In this document: positions 56,217 to 64,000 of the stretch, in pieces
Position numbering within the stretch: the stretch's first letter is position 1
How the letters are laid out: each line of letters begins with the position of its first letter
Source: Fictibacillus gelatini DSM 15865
Lineage (GTDB): Bacteria; Bacillota; Bacilli; Bacillales; Fictibacillaceae
NCBI RefSeq assembly: GCF_000430745.1
Contig: NZ_AUMP01000003.1
Location: 95,503 to 159,502, forward strand
Length of the DNA stretch: 64,000 bases
Direction of reading: 5' to 3'
Made by a program: the position numbers and the translations under genes
Notes under the pieces: generated by a model
Databases searched by the model: none
What the model saw: the letters and a program-made list of their open reading frames with translations, nothing else
What the model was told of the DNA's origin: nothing

Positions 56217-57206
56217 TTAATCCTTTCCTAAGTCCCACTTAACGACATGTCCCGCATGTGTGAGGCCACCGCCAAACCCGTAGAGGATGAGGGTGTCCCC
56301 GTTTGTTAACTTTCCTTCGTTTATGCCGAGCTGCAAGGCTAAAGGAATCGAAACTGAAGAGGTATTACCCATGAATTCCGCACTGGTCAGCGTTTTATCC
56401 ATCGGGAAGCCTGATCTTTCACAGATGGACTCTATCATGCGCAGATTTGCGCTATGTGGAACAAACCAGTCTATTTCATCCATTTGCAAACGAGCCTTTC
56501 GTAAAAGCTCTTCCATGCCTACTGGAAGCGTACGGGCCGCCCACTTATAAACCTCTCTTCCGTTTTGGACGATCTTTCCATGCTCCTTTAAAGGTTCCCC
56601 AAACATCTCACCAGCTAAATTTGTACGATAGACATGCATGCCCCCTTCGCCGTTTGTTCCTGTATGTGTAGCAATAAAGCTTGGGTTTTCTTCATCTTTT
56701 TCTACTAAAACCGCAGCTGCCCCATCGCCAAATAAAATGCAAGTTGTTCGATCCGTATAATCCGTTACCTTTGATAATGTTTCTGTTGCTATAACTAATA
56801 TTTTCCGATGGAGTCCGGATGTTATAAAACCGTTTGCCATGTGCAGGCCATAAGTAAAGCCGGCACAAGTTGCATTGAAATCCAGTGCGCTGGTTTGCGG
56901 AATGTTAAAGTGCTCCTGTATCTGGCAGGCGACACTTGGAAATGCATAGTCGGGCGTCGTCGTTGACACAAGGATACAATCGACATCATCAAGTTCCTTG
57001 TCATATTGTTCCGTTAAGTTTTCAATGGCTTTAAAAGCCATCGTAGAGGCATATTCGCTGTCCCCGGCAATTCTTCTTTCTTTCATGCCCGTTCTTTGCA
57101 TGATCCATGCATCATTTGTATCCACTATTTTTTCTAAATCGCTATTGGTAAGCTTCTTCTCCGGTACATAGGTCCCGATCGCTGTAATTCTTGCTTTTGA
57201 CTGCAT
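56217..57206 (-). CDS. fabHB: 3-oxoacyl-ACP synthase III (FabHB type)
   Basis: FabH starts fatty acid synthesis by condensing acyl-CoA primers with malonyl-ACP; Bacillus enzymes prefer branched primers. The 329-residue product has the active-site Cys in DFNATCAGFTYGLHMANGF, the His in DWFVPHSANLRMIESI and the Asn in EFMGNTSSVSIP. It resembles B. subtilis FabHB (YhfB) more than FabHA. A perfect FapR operator covers its promoter. Primers would come from the bkd operon. Confidence 0.94.
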   Translation of the reverse strand: MQSKARITAIGTYVPEKKLTNSDLEKIVDTNDAWIMQRTGMKERRIAGDSEYASTMAFKAIENLTEQYDKELDDVDCILVSTTTPDYAFPSVACQIQEHFNIPQTSALDFNATCAGFTYGLHMANGFITSGLHRKILVIATETLSKVTDYTDRTTCILFGDGAAAVLVEKDEENPSFIATHTGTNGEGGMHVYRTNLAGEMFGEPLKEHGKIVQNGREVYKWAARTLPVGMEELLRKARLQMDEIDWFVPHSANLRMIESICERSGFPMDKTLTSAEFMGNTSSVSIPLALQLGINEGKLTNGDTLILYGFGGGLTHAGHVVKWDLGKD

Positions 57207-57250
57207 TTCTTCATCCCCTTTACAAATTTAACACCTGCATTTATAGTCTA

Positions 57251-57280
57251 ATATTAGTACCAGGTACTAATTTGTGTCAA
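57251..57280 (-). promoter_or_regulatory. FapR operator over the fabHB promoter
   Basis: The 17-bp TTAGTACCAGGTACTAA at 57254-57270 is a perfect match to the FapR box. On the minus strand TTGACA (57280-57275), an 18-bp spacer and TAATAT (57256-57251) form a sigma-A promoter, so bound FapR would cover the spacer and -10. Malonyl-CoA is the known inducer. Confidence 0.93.
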
Positions 57281-57460
57281 TCTTTAAATAACGGATTTAA
57301 AAATTATGCCCAAAGGATATTTCCGGTATTAATAGAATCTTTTTATCTGAGGAAGTATGCTAACGATGCTAAACTTTATAGTCAAAGTAGGACACTTAAA
57401 CAATAGGCACGGATTTTAAGCTTTATGATAACTAATTTTTATTTTAAGGAAGTGGCTACT

Positions 57461-58525
57461 ATGCTAGGTCAAAAAAGAATAAGAGATTTCGGAGTTGAAA
57501 TTGGGAATTTAGAGACAGGGCACTACAATTCTATTACTGATATAAAAGGAGTGACTGTCGGCCATGTAACACTTAGCGGCCAAAACAGGCAAACAGGTGT
57601 TACGGCCATTATCCCTCATCAGGGGAATCTTTTTAAAGAAAAACTGATAGCCGCAAGCCATGTCATTAATGGCTTCGGAAAAACGATAGGCACGATTCAA
57701 ATCAATGAATTAGGAACATTGGAAACCCCAATCATTTTGACCAATACGTTAAGCGTCGGAACTGCTGCAGACGCATTGATCGAATATATGTTAGAAACTA
57801 ACCCCGAGATCGGGCGGACGACAGGTACCGTAAATCCGGTCATCGCTGAATGTAACGACATGTTTCTTAATGACATTCGCGCCAGATGTATTACGAAAGA
57901 ACATGTTTTCCAGGCGATAAAGAATGCGTCAAACGAATTTAAAGAGGGGACAGCCGGTGCGGGATGCGGGATGCTTTGTTACTCATTAAAAGGCGGCATC
58001 GGCACTTCCTCCAGGCTGATGAAGCTAGAGCATGGCTCGTATACAATGGGTGTTTTAGTACTGACCAACTTTGGTAGTTTAGATGACCTAAAGATAAACG
58101 GGAAGGCTGTTGGCAAAGAATTAAAAGAAGTCATTCGAGGATCTTATGAGGAAAAAGATAAAGGGTCGGTCATCATCATCGTAGGAACGGATCTTCCTGT
58201 TTCAACAAGACAGCTCAACCGGATCATAAAACGGGCAGTTACAGGGTTAGCGCGTACAGGTTCTATTATTACAACCGGGAGCGGCGAGGTGGCCATTGGC
58301 TTTTCGACAGCTACAAAAATACCTCATGAGAATCCTTCCCATTTACTTTCCATTCCTATGATTCATGAAGAAGAGATCGACATCGCCTTCAGGGCGGTTG
58401 GTGAGGCGACCGAGGAAGCCGTATTAAATTCATTGGTAACAGCCACTCATGTCGTTGGACGCGATGGAAATGAAAGGCCTGCTTTAAGCGATTTACTAAG
58501 TAAGTACAATATACGATTCGAATAA
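57461..58525 (+). CDS. P1/S58 family peptidase (DmpA-like aminopeptidase)
   Basis: The 354-residue protein is of the self-processing Ntn-hydrolase family S58. Family features are ITDIKGVTVGHVTL, LGTLETPIILTNTLSVG, the oxyanion region AGAGCGMLCYSLKGGIGTSSRLM with the processing site before a Ser/Thr of GGIGTSS, and NSLVTATHVVGRDG at the end. Relatives cut D- or beta-peptides. No signal peptide is seen. I use ATG 57461 after AAGGAAG. It stands alone between fabHB and yolD. Confidence 0.9.
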   Translation: MLGQKRIRDFGVEIGNLETGHYNSITDIKGVTVGHVTLSGQNRQTGVTAIIPHQGNLFKEKLIAASHVINGFGKTIGTIQINELGTLETPIILTNTLSVGTAADALIEYMLETNPEIGRTTGTVNPVIAECNDMFLNDIRARCITKEHVFQAIKNASNEFKEGTAGAGCGMLCYSLKGGIGTSSRLMKLEHGSYTMGVLVLTNFGSLDDLKINGKAVGKELKEVIRGSYEEKDKGSVIIIVGTDLPVSTRQLNRIIKRAVTGLARTGSIITTGSGEVAIGFSTATKIPHENPSHLLSIPMIHEEEIDIAFRAVGEATEEAVLNSLVTATHVVGRDGNERPALSDLLSKYNIRFE

Positions 58526-58575
58526 AGGATTGGCCATGCTGTTTCTAATACAATCAATTCTGTGTCTCTTTAATA

Positions 58576-58612
58576 CAAAAATGTGCATAATTTCTGGATT
58601 ATGCACATTTTT
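58576..58612. terminator. Bidirectional terminator between the P1 peptidase gene and yolD
   Basis: AAAATGTGCATAAT and ATTATGCACATTTT pair around TTCTGG, with A and T runs outside. Confidence 0.9.
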
Positions 58613-58616
58613 GCCC

Positions 58617-58961
58617 CTAACTCATTTCAACATCGAGGATTCGGTCAAAGGAGATGGTTAGCGTATCTTCATCATTGATGAGCTTAAGCCATTTTTCGTG
58701 CGGTTTCACATGTTTCACCCATCCCCAAAACTGGACGGGTCCATACTTTTCGGCATACGTGACGGTAACCGCCCGTTCTTGTTCAATAGATTCTGCAATG
58801 ACCCGGTTGATCTTTTGAAGTTGATCCTCATCAAGCAAAGGAGAGCGGAATTCCTTTTGCCTTCGCCGCTCTTCCAATAACTGCTCCCGATGTTCAGGCA
58901 GCATCATTCGGCTCGATTCCCACATTAAATTATATCCTGGGGTTAGTTTGTTCGGTGTCAT
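58617..58961 (-). CDS. YolD-like protein under LexA control
   Basis: The 114-residue protein fits the YolD-like family: LMWESSRMMLPEHREQLLEE, followed by QLQKINRVIAESIEQERAVTVTYAEKYGPVQFWGWV and SFDRILDVEM. YolD genes usually sit next to a UvrX/PolY2-type translesion polymerase; none is present here. Twin LexA boxes lie upstream (59010-59050). GGTGAGG precedes the ATG. The function in SOS mutagenesis is inferred from the family. Confidence 0.87.
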   Translation of the reverse strand: MTPNKLTPGYNLMWESSRMMLPEHREQLLEERRRQKEFRSPLLDEDQLQKINRVIAESIEQERAVTVTYAEKYGPVQFWGWVKHVKPHEKWLKLINDEDTLTISFDRILDVEMS

Positions 58962-59009
58962 TAAATCCTCACCTTCATTTATTCATTGATTTACAACTTT
59001 TAAAAAAAA

Positions 59010-59050
59010 CGAACATATTTTCGCTTATAGTATATACGAAAATATGTTCG
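59010..59050. promoter_or_regulatory. Two LexA (DinR) boxes in inverted arrangement
   Basis: CGAACATATTTTCG (59010-59023) and CGAAAATATGTTCG (59037-59050) each differ from the consensus CGAACATATGTTCG by one base and are mirror images of each other. They flank an AT-rich stretch TATAGTATATAC that can hold -10 elements in either direction, between yolD and a short ORF on the + strand. Confidence 0.88.
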
Positions 59051-59093
59051 TTTAGTACTGGAAAATAGTTCATGTTTTGTATTTTTTGAAAAG

Positions 59094-59198
59094 ATGAGTT
59101 GCTTTTCCGGATGTATATCTAAGGATCATTGGCAGATTGAAAAAAAGGAAATTGGACAAGTAATTCCATTCAAAGACTATAAAAACCGCAATTATTGA
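59094..59198 (+). CDS. Possible 34-residue SOS-linked peptide
   Basis: An ORF divergent from yolD encodes MSCFSGCISKDHWQIEKKEI and ends GQVIPFKDYKNRNY, with a terminator starting at its stop codon. It begins 44 bp after a LexA box. The ribosome site is weak (GAAAAG). No family is recognised. The compact promoter-ORF-terminator layout is the only support. Confidence 0.4.
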   Translation: MSCFSGCISKDHWQIEKKEIGQVIPFKDYKNRNY

Positions 59199-59234
59199 AA
59201 AAAGGCGATTACCGTTTCGGCAATCGCCTTTTTT
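59198..59234 (+). terminator. Strong terminator before the siderophore locus
   Basis: AAAAGGCGATT-CCG and CGG-AATCGCCTTTT pair around a TTT loop, followed by T residues. Confidence 0.9.
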
Positions 59235-59288
59235 ACATGATGAGATTATTTTATAACAATTGAAATATTTTTGTAATATTATTTTTAA

Positions 59289-59351
59289 TTGACGATGAGA
59301 ATCATTATCATTTATTATAGTATTCGAATCGTGCTATGAGAATGGTTATCA
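59289..59351 (+). promoter_or_regulatory. Fur-controlled promoter of the siderophore operon
   Basis: TTGACG (59289-59294), an 18-bp spacer and TATTAT form a promoter. The Fur box TGAGAATCATTATCA (59296-59310, one mismatch to the 7-1-7 consensus) fills the spacer. A second site, TGAGAATGGTTATCA at 59337-59351, has two mismatches and overlaps a 9-bp inverted repeat (ATGAGAATG/CATTCTCAT). Iron repression is very likely. Confidence 0.92.
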
Positions 59352-59389
59352 TTCTCATAGCATGCAAGGAGAAAGGGGAGAAAATAAGC

Positions 59390-61375
59390 GTGATCTATAC
59401 CGAAAACAATATAAGCCCGGTACGAGAAGAGGATTTATATGAAGAAGAATGGAAAACTCTCGAATACATTCGGAACCACAAGCCTGAATTGGAACAAGAG
59501 TACATAATGAATATCCATAAAGGGAGACAGGGCATCCTTCAACGTCTGTTTCAGGCAATGATACGGGAAAGAGTAATCGAAGACGAAAGGGTTATTTGGC
59601 AAAAAGGAAAAATCTCTATCCAGCTGTCCGGTCGAAAAACATTGGAGATATCTGTGAAGCGCCTTCATTCACTCGGCAGGTTTGATATCACAGGCGATGC
59701 CATCGTTTATGGGTATGAGTCTCCAATCCTACTGGCACATCCCGCCCAGCTTCTGGAATTGTTTAGACAAGAAGGGTTGTTAGAAGGGGTAATGGAAAAA
59801 CAATACCAACGGTTTAAGCTGGAAATTCAAAACGGAGTGGCGAATTTAACGCTTGCACTGGCAGGGGCTTCTCATAGAAAACGGGAGTTAGCCGCATTAG
59901 CGGAGTACAAACAGATACATACGTCCTTAGACTGGGTATTCCAACAAGCCAAGACTAAAAAAGACTTTAGCCCGCTCGCATTTTATGAACAGTGGGTCGT
60001 TGAAGGGCATCCCCTTCATCCCGGGGCGAAGACAAAATTCGGTCTTGACCCTGCAGACGTCATCCGTTATTCACCGGAATGGGGAGCTCTGCCTGAGGTC
60101 GCTTTAATAGCAGTTGCTAAAGGCTTCTGCCAGACAACATCTATCGATGAACAGAATGTGACTACCCGTTTATATGAAGAGTATGAAGGCTTGCAACCCG
60201 TTGTTGAAAAAACATTGCGGGCACAAGGGCTGGATGATGCTCAATTTGAATTGGTCCCAGTTCATCCATGGCAATTTGACCATACGTTATTCAATTTTTA
60301 TAAAGAAGAAATTGAAAAGAAGCAAATCGTTCCCATACCGGATTTTCGGATTCCGGCACAAGCACTCGTCTCTTTCCGCTCATTAGCTCCCCTCCAAGAT
60401 CGCGGGGAGAAGAAGCATCATATTAAAACAGCGGTCAATGTGCAAACAACGAGTGCGGTGCGTACGGTTTCGCCTCAATCGGTAGAAAACGGGCCGATTC
60501 TTTCGAAAATCCTGGCCAGCATTCAAGAAAGGGAGAATCAATTTTCGGGAACCCTTGTTGTACTTCAAGAGCGAGCAGGCATTTATTTTCAACCCACAAA
60601 TCTGGAACTGTCTGAAGAGAACCGCTGGATATTACAAGCCAATTTGGCATCCATTTTAAGAGAGAACCCGGAGAATTATGTGAAAAACGAAGATGAGATT
60701 CCAATGCCGGCAGCGGCCCTTCTTGCAGAATCACCGATTAGCGGTAAACCAATTGCGGTTGAATTAATCGATAAACTGGCCGACCATTATCAATTGGTTG
60801 ACGTAGAAGATGCGGCGGTCTTCTTTATCGAAAGGTATGCTAACATCTCGCTGCCAGGCTTAATCATACTGATGGTACGGTATGGAATTAGTTTAGAAGC
60901 ACATATGCAAAATAGCGTATCTGTCTTTCGTAATGGAGAGCCCGTACGTATTCTTATAAGAGACTTTGGCGGTGTGCGAATTTTACCGGAAAGATTGAAA
61001 AAAAATGGATTTCAAGCAGAGTTTCATCCCGGTTCATCAACGGTTACGCATAACGTCGATGAGCTGAGAAAGATTATCACGTATTCTGTTATGCAAAACC
61101 ATTTCGCTGAATTGATCACCTGTCTTGTCCGCGCTTTAGATGTAAATGAAGAGAAGCTATGGCGGCCCATTGTTAGTGTGTGTAAAGACGTTTTTGAAAC
61201 GTTGAAAAAAGATCCCGAAATTAAAGAACAGGCTGCAGCGGATGAGCAAGCTCTTTTTGAACCAATGATTGACTTAAAAGCACTGGCGACGATGCGCCTC
61301 TGTGGGGATGTGACAGCGTACTCGTACATGAAAGTTCCAAATCCAATGATCAACCGGGAAGGAGAGACGATGTGA
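59390..61375 (+). CDS. IucA/IucC family siderophore synthetase (first of two)
   Basis: This NRPS-independent siderophore synthetase uses ATP to join a carboxylic acid (often citrate) to an amine or alcohol. The 661-residue product has HPLHPGAKTKFG at about 208-219, KTAVNVQTTSAVRTVS at about 345-360, SLEAHMQNSV at about 500 and RDFGGVRIL at about 523, followed by the FhuF-like C-terminal part. I use GTG 59390 after GGGGAG; the frame from ATG 59336 begins inside the second Fur box. Its stop overlaps the next gene. The substrate type (A, B or C) is not clear. Confidence 0.93.
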   Translation: MIYTENNISPVREEDLYEEEWKTLEYIRNHKPELEQEYIMNIHKGRQGILQRLFQAMIRERVIEDERVIWQKGKISIQLSGRKTLEISVKRLHSLGRFDITGDAIVYGYESPILLAHPAQLLELFRQEGLLEGVMEKQYQRFKLEIQNGVANLTLALAGASHRKRELAALAEYKQIHTSLDWVFQQAKTKKDFSPLAFYEQWVVEGHPLHPGAKTKFGLDPADVIRYSPEWGALPEVALIAVAKGFCQTTSIDEQNVTTRLYEEYEGLQPVVEKTLRAQGLDDAQFELVPVHPWQFDHTLFNFYKEEIEKKQIVPIPDFRIPAQALVSFRSLAPLQDRGEKKHHIKTAVNVQTTSAVRTVSPQSVENGPILSKILASIQERENQFSGTLVVLQERAGIYFQPTNLELSEENRWILQANLASILRENPENYVKNEDEIPMPAAALLAESPISGKPIAVELIDKLADHYQLVDVEDAAVFFIERYANISLPGLIILMVRYGISLEAHMQNSVSVFRNGEPVRILIRDFGGVRILPERLKKNGFQAEFHPGSSTVTHNVDELRKIITYSVMQNHFAELITCLVRALDVNEEKLWRPIVSVCKDVFETLKKDPEIKEQAAADEQALFEPMIDLKALATMRLCGDVTAYSYMKVPNPMINREGETM

Positions 61376-63483
61376 TGGGTGTAAGTCCGAACCAACTTTT
61401 ACAGATGGATTCACTAGATAAAGCAGCCAGAGATAGTAAGGAAGGAAAGATGATGGAGGATGAATTGAACGTTCTTACTTTTTTAAAAGAAAATGAGCCA
61501 ACTATGGTTCCGGCTTATCAATTATCGCTTGCAAGAGGCCGCAGGGGAATTTTGAATCGGCTTGTAAGTGCGATGTTGCGTGAGGATATTATGGGACTTG
61601 TTTCATATTCGTATGATCTCTACGTCATTGGCGCCATTCATACATTAAATGTTCCATCCATTGATGAACACTGGCAGAAGATCATTCAGACACTCCATAC
61701 ATATGGCTTAGACAGCGGCAGAAGTTACAAAATATATTCTCTATCTGAAAGTTCGTGCATTGTGATCCCGGTAAGCCGAACATATGCGTTTAACCGTTTA
61801 GAAGTGGCAGGGAAGATATTGCATGTTTCAGAAAAGGGAGCCCGGAGATTGGAACATGCCGTTGAGTTTTTACAATTAATAAGGTCCAAAGAAAATACGA
61901 ATGGGGGAAATGGATATGATTGGACGCGGCTAGCGCTCGAATTGATGAACGGAAGCGCCAATCTTGCATTAGCATATGCGTTTTGGTTAGAAAAGAAGAA
62001 AAAGCTGCGAGAAATCGCCAGAAAACAAGACATCGCAACGACTTTTGATTGGGTATTGCTGCAAAAGAAACTAGATCCTGATTTTGATGCGAGCCTGTTT
62101 TTTGAGCAATTATCGGTTGAGGGACATAATCTTCATCCAGGTGCAAAAACGAAACTCGGCATGGAACCGAAAGATGTGTTGCGCTATGCACCGGAATTTA
62201 ATGGAGAAGCTGCAATTCAGTTTGCAGGTATTCGAAAAGATTATGCAGAGTTCGCTTTTATTGAGGAAAATACAAAGGATGTAAATGAATTTCTATTTAC
62301 CGAGTATCCGACGTTACGAAAGGCGGTAGAGCAAGAATTTACAGCTCGAGGGCTTCGTGTGAACGATTTTATATTCGTTCCCGTGCATCCGTGGCAGTTG
62401 AAAAACGCGATCCCCGTTATTTACAAACAAGAAATAGAAGAGGAGATTGTCGTTCCAATAGACGGATTTCAAGTTCCGGGCGGTGCAACCTCATCATTTC
62501 GAACGGTCGTCCCTTTTAAAAATGGCGGTGTACCTAAACACGCCATAAAAGTGGCGGTCAATAGCCAGATGACGTCTACAGTTCGTTCCATATCTGCCAA
62601 TACGACAAATAACGGGCCTGTCTTTACCCGAATCATTCGTTCCATTATGCAGCAAGAATCGGAGTTGGCCGAGAAGTTTGTGCCAATTTGTGAATGTGCG
62701 GGCTTCAATTTCAAGCTAAAAAAAACAGATATGAATCATCTAAAAAGTAGAAATCTGTCAGCGTTATTGCGTGAAAATGTAGAATCATTTACGGCTAAGG
62801 ACGAGCTGGCCATCGTCGGTAGCTCGCTTTTTTCTGAATCGCCGATTACGGAAAAAATCATTTTCGCAGAACTCATTGAAACGTATGCGAAAGTAATAGA
62901 CGAAACCTCCCTGCGTAGGGCTGCTTTTCGGTTCATCAGTGAATATGTTTCGATCGCGTTGCCGGGCTTTCTCACCCTTATGGTCAAGTATGGAATCGGT
63001 TTAGAAGGACATTTGCAAAATAGTATCATCATATTTAAAGACAGCCGCCCCGTTCGGATGCTTTTCCGTGATTGGGGAGGGGCAAGAATTTTTACAGACA
63101 GACTCCCAGTTGCTAATGTTAAAAAGGAATTTTATCCCGGTTCCGTAACGGTGACAAACATTCTAAACGAAATGCACAATAAAGTGTTTTATACGGTGTT
63201 TCAAAATCATTTCGGCGAACTGGTCATGCAGGCTTGCAAATATTTTGGGCTATCAGAAAGAGATTTATGGCAAGAGATTTATCGAATTTGCGAGCGCGTG
63301 TTTGCTGATTTAGAGTCCTTGCCAGAATATAAAGAAAACGTCCGTGTTGACAGAAAAGCATTGTACCGGCCGGAAGTCGATCATAAAGCATTGGTAAAAA
63401 TGAGGTTAGCCCCCGCTGGAAAAGATTATTCTTACGCCACTGTTCCGAATCCGCTTCACGAATTCTGGAAAACGGAAAAATGA
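61372..63483 (+). CDS. IucA/IucC family siderophore synthetase (second of two)
   Basis: This 703-residue paralogue of the previous protein has the same motifs: HNLHPGAKTKLGMEP at about 252, KVAVNSQMTSTVRSIS at about 392, GLEGHLQNSIIIF at about 545 and RDWGGARIF at about 566. It has a longer N-terminal region, with LARGRRGILNRLVSAMLRED matching IHKGRQGILQRLFQAMIRE of the first. Two such enzymes in a row suggest two successive amide- or ester-forming steps, as in citrate-based siderophores. The start is GTG 61372 or ATG 61375, both after GGAAGGAG. Confidence 0.93.
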   Translation: MMGVSPNQLLQMDSLDKAARDSKEGKMMEDELNVLTFLKENEPTMVPAYQLSLARGRRGILNRLVSAMLREDIMGLVSYSYDLYVIGAIHTLNVPSIDEHWQKIIQTLHTYGLDSGRSYKIYSLSESSCIVIPVSRTYAFNRLEVAGKILHVSEKGARRLEHAVEFLQLIRSKENTNGGNGYDWTRLALELMNGSANLALAYAFWLEKKKKLREIARKQDIATTFDWVLLQKKLDPDFDASLFFEQLSVEGHNLHPGAKTKLGMEPKDVLRYAPEFNGEAAIQFAGIRKDYAEFAFIEENTKDVNEFLFTEYPTLRKAVEQEFTARGLRVNDFIFVPVHPWQLKNAIPVIYKQEIEEEIVVPIDGFQVPGGATSSFRTVVPFKNGGVPKHAIKVAVNSQMTSTVRSISANTTNNGPVFTRIIRSIMQQESELAEKFVPICECAGFNFKLKKTDMNHLKSRNLSALLRENVESFTAKDELAIVGSSLFSESPITEKIIFAELIETYAKVIDETSLRRAAFRFISEYVSIALPGFLTLMVKYGIGLEGHLQNSIIIFKDSRPVRMLFRDWGGARIFTDRLPVANVKKEFYPGSVTVTNILNEMHNKVFYTVFQNHFGELVMQACKYFGLSERDLWQEIYRICERVFADLESLPEYKENVRVDRKALYRPEVDHKALVKMRLAPAGKDYSYATVPNPLHEFWKTEK

Positions 63484-64000
63484 GGCCAATGGAACGGATC
63501 GAAGTTCAGCATAAATCATCACGACTTGCGCTTCACTCAAAGTCGTTCACCATTTTTATGGCCGGAAGTTTCGTTACACGGATAGGAGATTGGCTGGATT
63601 TAGTTGTGTTAAATTGGGCAGTATTGCAATTTACGAATTCGCCGCTCCATTTAGGGCTGATGAACGCATGCCGATTAGCCCCTACTTTTTTCTTTAGTGT
63701 CCCGGCAGGCATATTGGCAGATCGATATGATAGAAGAAAACTATTAATATCGATTCAAATAGGGACAATACTATTGACGTTTTGCCTTGGTTATCTTGCC
63801 GGGGCAAAGCCGCCTTTTTGGCTTTTTGCCATGGTTGTAGCAGTAAGATCCAGTCTGGCGGCAATGGACACGCCGATCCGAAATGCACTCTTGCCGAGTC
63901 TTGTCTCGGAGCGCTCGATAGCGAGTGCAATCGCGATTAATACTTCGGTCATTAATCTTTCCCGCATGATTGGACCGGCGATTGCCGGAGCCTTGCTTCC
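63480..64000 (+). CDS. MFS transporter, probable siderophore exporter (5' part)
   Basis: The open frame runs past the window end; 173 codons are visible. The protein has an MFS_3/EntS-like N-terminus: HSKSFTIFMAGSFVTRIGDWLD, first helices, the loop 2-3 motif FSVPAGILADRYDRRKLL, and NRxIGPAIAG-like RMIGPAIAGALLP in helix 5. ATG 63480 overlaps the upstream stop (ATGA); ATG 63489 is also in frame. Genes of this type beside IucA/IucC synthetases usually export the finished siderophore. Confidence 0.88.
   Translation, partial: MRPMERIEVQHKSSRLALHSKSFTIFMAGSFVTRIGDWLDLVVLNWAVLQFTNSPLHLGLMNACRLAPTFFFSVPAGILADRYDRRKLLISIQIGTILLTFCLGYLAGAKPPFWLFAMVVAVRSSLAAMDTPIRNALLPSLVSERSIASAIAINTSVINLSRMIGPAIAGALL

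Noticed and set aside
1-64000. CRISPR arrays, insertion sequences, prophage genes, tRNA or rRNA genes
   Set aside because: I found no repeat-spacer pattern, transposase, integrase or tRNA-like cloverleaf in reading both strands.

Overview
The window is a piece of a Bacillaceae (Firmicutes) chromosome. It carries a complete spoIIIA operon, spoIVB and spo0A, strong AGGAGG-type ribosome binding sites, frequent GTG/TTG starts, and a gene order that follows the Bacillus subtilis yqhT-to-yqk segment. The presence of an OLE RNA with its partner gene oapA narrows the organism to the minority of Bacillaceae with this system, mostly alkaliphilic, halophilic or thermophilic forms; I cannot name the species from the sequence.

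Layout. 1-953: end of an Xaa-Pro peptidase gene, then efp. 1009-6263: spoIIIAA-AH, the forespore-mother cell channel. 6365-8864: accB-accC (acetyl-CoA carboxylase) and yqhY. 8906-15891: nusB, xseA, xseB, ispA, OLE RNA, oapA, dxs, tlyA; folD, which I recall between nusB and xseA in B. subtilis, is absent. 16003-20790: argR/ahrC, recN, spoIVB, spo0A with 0A boxes. 20810-31045: yqzF, the sigma-54 activator gene bkdR, a -24/-12 promoter and the branched-chain amino acid operon ptb-bcd-buk-lpdV-bkdAA-bkdAB-bkdB. 31098-35540: bacilliredoxin, a DUF488 protein, an arginine-type ABC transporter with fused binding protein and permease behind a likely ArgR operator, yqjA, and a hidden 33-residue gene for the Prli42 miniprotein. 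35612-40961: methylmalonyl-CoA mutase, a cobalamin-domain/epimerase fusion, an acyl-CoA carboxyltransferase and an M20 peptidase. 41072-56193: mixed yqj-type genes (MarR regulator, DNA polymerase IV, two PAP2 phosphatases, RNase Z, NamA, proline T-box and proI, MBL and SDR proteins, a CotS-like kinase, an MHS transporter, small proteins). 56217-64000: fabHB under a perfect FapR operator, a P1-family peptidase, a LexA-controlled yolD, and a Fur-controlled siderophore locus (two IucA/IucC synthetases and an MFS exporter) that runs off the window.

How genes work together. The bkd operon turns valine, leucine and isoleucine into branched acyl-CoAs, which can prime branched fatty acids through FabHB; isoleucine and valine breakdown also yields propionyl-CoA. 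The mutase, fused epimerase and carboxyltransferase genes provide a B12-dependent route between propionyl-CoA and succinyl-CoA. The mmg/prp methylcitrate genes that B. subtilis, as I recall, carries between spo0A and bkdR are missing here, so this route probably replaces them.

The most striking element is the roughly 615-nt OLE RNA at 11860-12480. It has its own promoter, a terminal stem, several internal hairpins and the OapA membrane-protein gene directly downstream. Other points of interest are apparent ATT/ATC starts in spoIIIAD, spoIIIAG and perhaps spoIIIAE, the cobalamin-epimerase fusion, an orphan SOS-controlled yolD opposite a possible 34-codon gene, and several small genes below usual annotation limits.
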